From Pseudorhodoplanes sinuspersici (GTDB taxonomy: Bacteria > Pseudomonadota > Alphaproteobacteria > Rhizobiales > Xanthobacteraceae), in NCBI RefSeq assembly GCF_002119765.1, contig NZ_CP021112.1, positions 5,202,501 to 5,266,500 of the forward strand: a DNA stretch of 64,000 nucleotides, in the 5' to 3' direction. Under the pieces are notes generated by a model. It worked only from the letters and a program-made list of their open reading frames with translations, was not told where the DNA came from and made no database searches. Position numbers and translations under genes: made by a program. Each line of letters starts with the position of its first letter. Positions within the stretch are counted from its first letter, which is position 1. Shown here piece by piece: positions 58,416-64,000 of the stretch.

Positions 58416-60710
58416 TCAGAATTTTGCGCCTTGCGCTTCCACCACCGCCAGCGCCGTCATGTTGATGACGCCACGCGCCGTCACCGACGGCGTCAGGATA
58501 TGCGCCGGCATTGCCGCTCCGATCAGGATCGGCCCGACGGCGAGCGCGTCGGCCAGCACCTTCGTCATCTGATAGGCGATATTCGCCGCATCGAGATTGG
58601 GCATGATCAGCACATTGGCTTCGCCCTTGAGCCGTGAATTTGGGAACACCCGTTCGCGGATCATCGGGCTCAGCGCGGTGTCGCCATTCATCTCGCCCTC
58701 AACTTCCAGATCCGGATGGCTTTCGCGCAACCGTGCCAGCGCCGCACGCATCTTGGCGGCCGATGCGCTGTCGAACGAGCCAAAGTCGGAATGCGACAGC
58801 AGAGCGATTTTCGGTTGCAGGCCAAAGCGGCGGACATGTTCCGCCGCCAGGGCGGCCATATCGGCGATCGCGTCGGCATTGGGCTCGGGCGTCACTTGCG
58901 TGTCGGCCAGGAAATACGCGCCCTTCTTGGTGATGACGAGCGAGAGCGCTGCGAATTCGCGCACGCCGGGCGCCAGCCCGATGACATCGCGGATATTCTT
59001 CAGATGCGCCATGTAGCGGCCTTCAAGGCCGCAGATCATCGCATCGGCGAGCTTCAAGCGTACCGCGAGCGCAGCAATGACCGTGGCATTGGTGCGCACA
59101 ATCGTGCGCGCCGCATCCGGCGTGATACCGCGCCGTCCCGCCGCCTCGATATAGGCGTGGACATATTCGCGGTAGCGCGGGTCGTCCTCGGGATTGATCA
59201 GCGTAAAGTCGCGATCCGGACGGATCGAGAGGCCGTAGCGTTCAAGCCGCGTCTCGACCACCGACGGGCGGCCAATCAGGATCGGCGTCGCCAGCCCCTC
59301 CTCCACGATCACCTGTGTTGCACGCAACACGCGCTCATCTTCGCCTTCGGCGTAGATGATGCGCTTGGGCTCCTGCTTCGCCCGCGTGAAGACCGGCTTC
59401 ATGATGAAGCCGGAGCGGAACACGAAACGATTGAGCCGCTCACGGTAAGCGTCGAAATCGCTGAGCGGCCGCGTCGCCACGCCGGATTCGATCGCCGCCT
59501 GCGCTACGGCCGGCGCGATACGCAGGATCAGCCGCGGATCGAACGGATTGGGGATCAACGAGCCGGTGCCAAAGGTGCGCGCCTCGCCGCCATACGCCAT
59601 CGCGGCCACATCCGACGGCGCCTCGCGCGCCAGCGCGGCGATAGCCTCAACGGCGGCCCGCTTCATCTCCTCGTTGATCGTGGTGGCGCCGACATCCAGC
59701 GCGCCGCGAAAGATGTAAGGGAAACACAGCACGTTATTGACCTGGTTCGGATAGTCCGAGCGGCCGGTGCATATCATCGCATCGGGCCGCACCGCGATCG
59801 CCTCTTCCGGCATGATTTCCGGGTTCGGATTGGCCAGCGCCATGATCAGCGGGCGCTCGGCCATGCGCTTGACCATGTCCGGTTTCAGAACGCCGCCGGC
59901 CGACACGCCGAGGAAAACGTCGGCACCTTCGATGATCTCGCCAAGTTTCCGCGCCTTGGTGTCCTGCGCGTAAACTTCCTTCCAGCGATCCATCAGGGTG
60001 TTGCGGCCGCGATAAACCACACCCTCGATATCGGAGACGAAGATATTCTCGCGCTTGGCACCCAGCGCAACGAGAAGATTGAGACAGGCGAGCGCCGCAG
60101 CACCCGCGCCCGACGTGACGATCTTGACGGCCTCGATCTTCTTGCCTGTCAGATAAAGGGCATTCAGAACCGCTGCGCCGACGATGATGGCGGTGCCGTG
60201 CTGGTCGTCGTGAAAGACCGGGATCTTCATCCGCTCTTTCAGTTGCGCCTCGACATCGAAACATTCCGGCGCCTTGATGTCTTCGAGGTTGATGCCGCCG
60301 AAGGTCGGCTCCAGCGCCGACACCACATTGACCATGCGCGCGACATCCGGCGCATCGATCTCGATATCGAACACATCGATGCCGGCGAATTTCTTGAACA
60401 GAACCGCCTTGCCTTCCATCACCGGCTTTGATGCCAAGGGGCCGATATTGCCGAGGCCCAGCACGGCACTGCCGTTGGAAATCACAGCAACCAGATTCTG
60501 GCGGCTGGTCAGTTCGGCCGCTTCTTTCGGATCAGCAGCAATCGCCTCGCAGGCTGCGGCAACGCCGGGCGAATAAGCCAGCGCCAGATCGTGCTGGGTG
60601 CCGAGCGGCTTGGTGGCTGCGATCTCGAGCTTTCCGGGCTTCGGAAAGCGGTGATAGGTGAGCGCTTGCGTCTTAAGGTCGTCGGACAGATTGGACATTA
60701 CAGATGGCAT
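58416..60710 (-). CDS. maeB: NADP-dependent malic enzyme with C-terminal phosphotransacetylase-like domain
   Basis: 764 residues, the full MaeB length. Malic-enzyme part: [49 protein letters not shown]-terminal PTA-like domain from about 440 ([20 protein letters not shown]), usually regulatory, not catalytic. Makes pyruvate and NADPH from malate, feeding gluconeogenic growth on organic acids. An ATG four codons on is an alternative start. Confidence 0.94.
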   Translation of the reverse strand: MPSVMSNLSDDLKTQALTYHRFPKPGKLEIAATKPLGTQHDLALAYSPGVAAACEAIAADPKEAAELTSRQNLVAVISNGSAVLGLGNIGPLASKPVMEGKAVLFKKFAGIDVFDIEIDAPDVARMVNVVSALEPTFGGINLEDIKAPECFDVEAQLKERMKIPVFHDDQHGTAIIVGAAVLNALYLTGKKIEAVKIVTSGAGAAALACLNLLVALGAKRENIFVSDIEGVVYRGRNTLMDRWKEVYAQDTKARKLGEIIEGADVFLGVSAGGVLKPDMVKRMAERPLIMALANPNPEIMPEEAIAVRPDAMICTGRSDYPNQVNNVLCFPYIFRGALDVGATTINEEMKRAAVEAIAALAREAPSDVAAMAYGGEARTFGTGSLIPNPFDPRLILRIAPAVAQAAIESGVATRPLSDFDAYRERLNRFVFRSGFIMKPVFTRAKQEPKRIIYAEGEDERVLRATQVIVEEGLATPILIGRPSVVETRLERYGLSIRPDRDFTLINPEDDPRYREYVHAYIEAAGRRGITPDAARTIVRTNATVIAALAVRLKLADAMICGLEGRYMAHLKNIRDVIGLAPGVREFAALSLVITKKGAYFLADTQVTPEPNADAIADMAALAAEHVRRFGLQPKIALLSHSDFGSFDSASAAKMRAALARLRESHPDLEVEGEMNGDTALSPMIRERVFPNSRLKGEANVLIMPNLDAANIAYQMTKVLADALAVGPILIGAAMPAHILTPSVTARGVINMTALAVVEAQGAKF

Positions 60711-60764
60711 CCAAGGATTCTCCCGACGTCCAGCTTAGGAAAGAATGGCGCAGGACCGAAAGAC

Positions 60765-62564
60765 TTATGACTTCTGAGGCAGTGCAAGCCGGATATGCAA
60801 TTCCTTGAGCTGCTTCGGCGTCACTTCCGACGGCGCACCCATGAGCAGATCCTCTGCCCGCTGGTTCATCGGGAACAGCACAACCTCGCGGAGATTCTCT
60901 TCTTCGCACAGAAGCATGACGATACGATCTATGCCTGGCGCAATGCCGCCATGCGGCGGTGCGCCAAGCGACAGCGCCCGCAGCATGCCGCCGAACTTGG
61001 CTTCCAGCACGTCCTCGCCGTAGCCGGCGATGGCGAAGGCCTTCTTCATCACGTCGGGGCGATGGTTTCTTATGGCACCCGAAGAAAGCTCCACGCCATT
61101 GCAGACGATGTCGTACTGGAACGCCTTGATGCCGAGAATTTTGTCGGTCTCGCTCGGATCGAGGCCTAAGAATTCATCGACCGGCATGTTCGGCATTGAG
61201 AACGGGTTGTGGGAGAAGTCGATCTTCTTCTCCTCCTCGCTCCATTCATACATCGGGAAGTCGACGATCCAGCAAAACTCGAAGCGGTCCGTGTCGACCA
61301 GCTTCAGTTCTTCGCCGACGCGCGTGCGCGCAAGGCCTGCAAATTTCACGAAGTCCTTCGGCTTGCCGGCCACGAAGAACACAGCGTCGCCAACGCCAAG
61401 CTTGAGCTGATCGGCAATCTGCTTGGTCCGCTCAGGGCCGATATTCTTGGCAAGCGGACCCGCGCCGCCCTCCTCGCCTTCGCGCCAGAAGATGTAACCC
61501 AAGCCAGGCTGCCCTTCGCTCTGCGCCCAGGAATTCATCCGGTCGCAGAAAGCGCGGTTGCCGCCGGTCGGCGCCGGGATCGCCCACACCTCGACCGCTG
61601 GATCATTCGCGATCATGTTGGCGAAAATCTTGAAGCCCGAGCCCCGGAAAGCATCCGTGACATTGGCCATCTTGATCGGGTTGCGCAGATCCGGCTTGTC
61701 GGTGCCGTAAAGGCGCATCGCATCCGCATAAGCAATGTGCGGAAACTTCTGCGTCACCGGCTTGCCGTTCGCGAACTCCTCGAACACGCCGCGCAGCACC
61801 GGCTCGACCGCATTGAACACGTCGTCCTGCGTGACGAAGCTCATCTCGATATCGAGCTGATAGAATTCGCCCGGCGACCGGTCGGCGCGCGCATCCTCGT
61901 CGCGGAAACAGGGCGCGATCTGGAAATAGCGATCGAAGCCCGACACCATGATGAGCTGCTTGAACTGCTGCGGCGCCTGCGGCAGCGCGTAGAACTTGCC
62001 GGGATGAATGCGCGAGGGCACGAGATAGTCGCGCGCGCCTTCCGGCGAGGAGGCCGTCAGGATCGGCGTCTGGAATTCGAAGAAGCCGCCCGCCTTCATG
62101 CGGCTGCGGATCGAATCGATGATCGCGCCGCGCTTCATGATGTTGTTGTGCAGCCGCTCGCGCCGCAGATCGAGGAAGCGGTACCGCAGCCGGATGTCTT
62201 CGGGATATTCCTGATCGCCGAACACCGGCATCGGCAATTCGCCGGCCGGCCCGAGAACTTCGATTTCGCTGGCGAAAACCTCGACCATTCCGGTCGGGAG
62301 ATCGGGATTCTCGGTGCCTGCGGGACGATTCCGCACCTTTCCGTCGATCTTTACGACCCATTCCGAGCGCAGTTTCTCGGCGTCCTTGAAGGCCGGGCTG
62401 TCCGGATCGGCCACCACCTGGGTCAGGCCGTAGTGGTCGCGCAGGTCGATGAACAAAAGGCCACCATGATCGCGCACGCGATGCACCCAGCCGGACACCC
62501 GGACCGCGGAGCCAATGTCGGTCTCGCGGAGCGCGCCGCAGGTATGGGTGCGATAACGGTGCAT
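60765..62564 (-). CDS. aspS: Aspartyl-tRNA synthetase, probably non-discriminating
   Basis: 599 residues, bacterial class IIb type with the GAD insertion. Anticodon domain [19 protein letters not shown]; class II motifs around [15 protein letters not shown] and [12 protein letters not shown]. The residue before GG is His (H33), as in non-discriminating enzymes that also charge tRNA-Asn; discriminating E. coli-type enzymes have Leu. This predicts reliance on GatCAB for Asn-tRNA. Reads toward maeB, 54 nt away. Confidence 0.94.
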   Translation of the reverse strand: MHRYRTHTCGALRETDIGSAVRVSGWVHRVRDHGGLLFIDLRDHYGLTQVVADPDSPAFKDAEKLRSEWVVKIDGKVRNRPAGTENPDLPTGMVEVFASEIEVLGPAGELPMPVFGDQEYPEDIRLRYRFLDLRRERLHNNIMKRGAIIDSIRSRMKAGGFFEFQTPILTASSPEGARDYLVPSRIHPGKFYALPQAPQQFKQLIMVSGFDRYFQIAPCFRDEDARADRSPGEFYQLDIEMSFVTQDDVFNAVEPVLRGVFEEFANGKPVTQKFPHIAYADAMRLYGTDKPDLRNPIKMANVTDAFRGSGFKIFANMIANDPAVEVWAIPAPTGGNRAFCDRMNSWAQSEGQPGLGYIFWREGEEGGAGPLAKNIGPERTKQIADQLKLGVGDAVFFVAGKPKDFVKFAGLARTRVGEELKLVDTDRFEFCWIVDFPMYEWSEEEKKIDFSHNPFSMPNMPVDEFLGLDPSETDKILGIKAFQYDIVCNGVELSSGAIRNHRPDVMKKAFAIAGYGEDVLEAKFGGMLRALSLGAPPHGGIAPGIDRIVMLLCEEENLREVVLFPMNQRAEDLLMGAPSEVTPKQLKELHIRLALPQKS

Positions 62565-62721
62565 GAAAATCAGGTCTCGCGGTCGATTCGGTACGGAAAT
62601 CGGTGTGTCTGGAGGCGCGGGAAAAGCGCATGGGGGTCACGCTTTGTCAAGGCAAGCTGCGGCCTCGACAGCGCCGCGCGTATCTGCATTGTGAGAGGCG
62701 GAAACAGACCCTCAAGGAATC

Positions 62722-64000
62722 ATGACAAACACAAGCGCAAAGCCGGCTCCAAGCCCGGCCAGCCTCAGCAATTCCAACCCTCCCGCGCGGATGACCACCG
62801 GCCAGGCCGTGGTGTCCTCGCTGCTCGCGCACGGAATCGACACGATTTATGCGCTGCCGGGCGTTCACAATGACCACTTTTTCGACGCCCTGTATGGCGC
62901 CGGGAACTCTGTCCGGGTGCTCCACAGCCGCCATGAGCAGGGCTGCGCCTATATGGCCCTTGGCGCGGCGCTCGCGACCGGCAAGCCGCAGGTCTACTGC
63001 GTGGTGCCCGGCCCCGGCCTCCTGAATACCGGCGCGGCGCTGTTGAATGCCTACAGCACCAACGCCCCGGTGCTGGCGCTAATCGGCCAGATCCCGCAAA
63101 GCGCCATCGGCCGCGACCTTGGCCATCTCCACGAAATCCGCGATCAAGCCGGTATCATCGCCCGGCTGGTCGACCATTCGGCCCGGATTCCCCGCGCGGC
63201 CGATGCGCCCCGGATGGTGGCGGCGGCGGTCCAATCCATGTTCACCGACCGGCCGGGTCCCGCAGCTCTGGAAGTCGGCATGGACGTCTGGGGCCGGACC
63301 GAGCCGGTGGCCGAAATGGGCCCCTTGCCCGCTTTCCAGCCACCGATCGACGAGGACGCGGTCGCGGCGGGCGCCAAACTGCTGGGGGCCGCCAAGAACC
63401 CAATGATCATTTGCGGTGGCGGCGCGCAGGACGCCTCGCCGGAGGTGACCGAGCTCTCCGCGATGCTGCAGGCCCCGGTCGCCGGCTATCGGCGCGGCCG
63501 TGGCGTGCTCGACAGCCGCGACCCGCTCAGCATCACCCTGCCGCTCTGCCATGCCATGTGGCCGGAGGTCGATGTGGTCGTCAGCGTCGGCTCCCGGCTG
63601 CAGCAGCAGCTCACCGTCTGGGGCACGGACAAGAACCTGAAAGTCATCCGCATCGATGCCGACCCGGATGAACCGGAGCGCGCCTGCAAGCCGGACGTCG
63701 CCCTGATCGGCGATGCCGCGCCGATCCTGCGCGCCCTGCTCAAAGCCCTCCCTGCACACAATGCCAAGCGCGCCTCGCGCAAGGAAGAAATGGAAGAGCG
63801 GCAAGCAAAGATGCGCAAGCGGCTTGAGGTGCTGGTGCCGCAGCTTGCCATCCTTGAGGCCATCCGCGCCGAATTGCCGGAAGACGGCATCTTCGTCGAT
63901 GAGGTGACGCAGATCGGCTTTGCCGCGCGCCTCACCATGCCGGTCTACAAGCCACGCACTTTCATCTCGCCCGGCTATCAGGACAATCTTGGCTGGGGCT
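62722..64000 (+). CDS. Thiamine-diphosphate-dependent enzyme, acetolactate synthase-like (partial)
   Basis: Open to the window edge; 426 codons seen. AAGGA precedes the ATG. The N-terminal domain has GIDTIYALPGVHNDHFFDAL and the catalytic Glu in HEQGCAYMALG; the middle domain has ICGGGAQDASPEVTELSAML; the ThDP-binding domain begins near the cut (SPGYQDNLGWG). Acetolactate synthase, benzoylformate decarboxylase and oxalyl-CoA decarboxylase-like enzymes share this layout; the missing end is needed to choose. Divergent from aspS. Confidence 0.85.
   Translation, partial: MTNTSAKPAPSPASLSNSNPPARMTTGQAVVSSLLAHGIDTIYALPGVHNDHFFDALYGAGNSVRVLHSRHEQGCAYMALGAALATGKPQVYCVVPGPGLLNTGAALLNAYSTNAPVLALIGQIPQSAIGRDLGHLHEIRDQAGIIARLVDHSARIPRAADAPRMVAAAVQSMFTDRPGPAALEVGMDVWGRTEPVAEMGPLPAFQPPIDEDAVAAGAKLLGAAKNPMIICGGGAQDASPEVTELSAMLQAPVAGYRRGRGVLDSRDPLSITLPLCHAMWPEVDVVVSVGSRLQQQLTVWGTDKNLKVIRIDADPDEPERACKPDVALIGDAAPILRALLKALPAHNAKRASRKEEMEERQAKMRKRLEVLVPQLAILEAIRAELPEDGIFVDEVTQIGFAARLTMPVYKPRTFISPGYQDNLGWG

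Noticed and set aside
58716-62873. Two plus-strand frames of over 550 codons opposite maeB and aspS
   Set aside because: Antisense shadows of well-recognised genes; compositionally Arg/Ala/His-rich with no motif.

Overview
The window looks like chromosomal DNA from a GC-rich alphaproteobacterium of the Hyphomicrobiales (Bradyrhizobium/Xanthobacteraceae type). The evidence is indirect: a B12-dependent ribonucleotide reductase, a ClpS2-type adaptor, two DUF3551 proteins, a DUF1127 protein, MarC, CreA, and short intergenic palindromes typical of that order. No rRNA, tRNA, CRISPR array, transposase or prophage gene was seen.

Layout. 0.3-6.8 kb: nrdJ, small genes and a YegD-like Hsp70. 7.3-20.5 kb: an AraC-type regulator followed by one co-directional block. 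It holds a three-subunit molybdenum hydroxylase (CoxG-like domain fused to the large subunit), an AMP-forming acyl-CoA ligase, a crotonase, a five-gene Liv-type ABC transporter and a Bug/TctC binding protein. 20.6-38.2 kb: a second catabolic block. It holds an SsuABC/NMT1-type ABC transporter, a zeta-class GST (maleylpyruvate/maleylacetoacetate isomerase type), a small ABM-fold protein, a Rieske ring-hydroxylating system, a MarR regulator, a TRAP transporter, an amidase and a second three-subunit molybdenum hydroxylase (CoxG-like domain now on the [2Fe-2S] subunit). 38.4-56.7 kb: housekeeping and small genes (esterase, MarC, SNase, ClpS, NUDIX, MsrB, CreA, DUF3551, polysaccharide deacetylase, DoxX, EAL phosphodiesterase, pirin, ArsR, DUF1127). 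56.7-64 kb: speE, speD, maeB, aspS and the start of a ThDP-dependent enzyme cut by the window edge.

Two things stand out. First, the Rieske system is encoded as one 964-residue reading frame joining a Rieske ferredoxin, an FAD ferredoxin reductase and the oxygenase alpha subunit, with the beta subunit next. Second, five copies of a MarR-like operator (core TATACTGANTAT, in its best form a 19-bp imperfect palindrome) lie in front of five transcription units of the 20.6-38.2 kb block. This suggests one regulon for uptake and breakdown of one aromatic, possibly N-heteroaromatic amide, compound. The AraC block has its own candidate operator: tandem TGAGACNNTTCGGTAA repeats before the hydroxylase operon and one copy before araC.

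All functional calls come from reading motifs and remembered family features. No database search was run. Substrates of the catabolic blocks are inferred, not shown.
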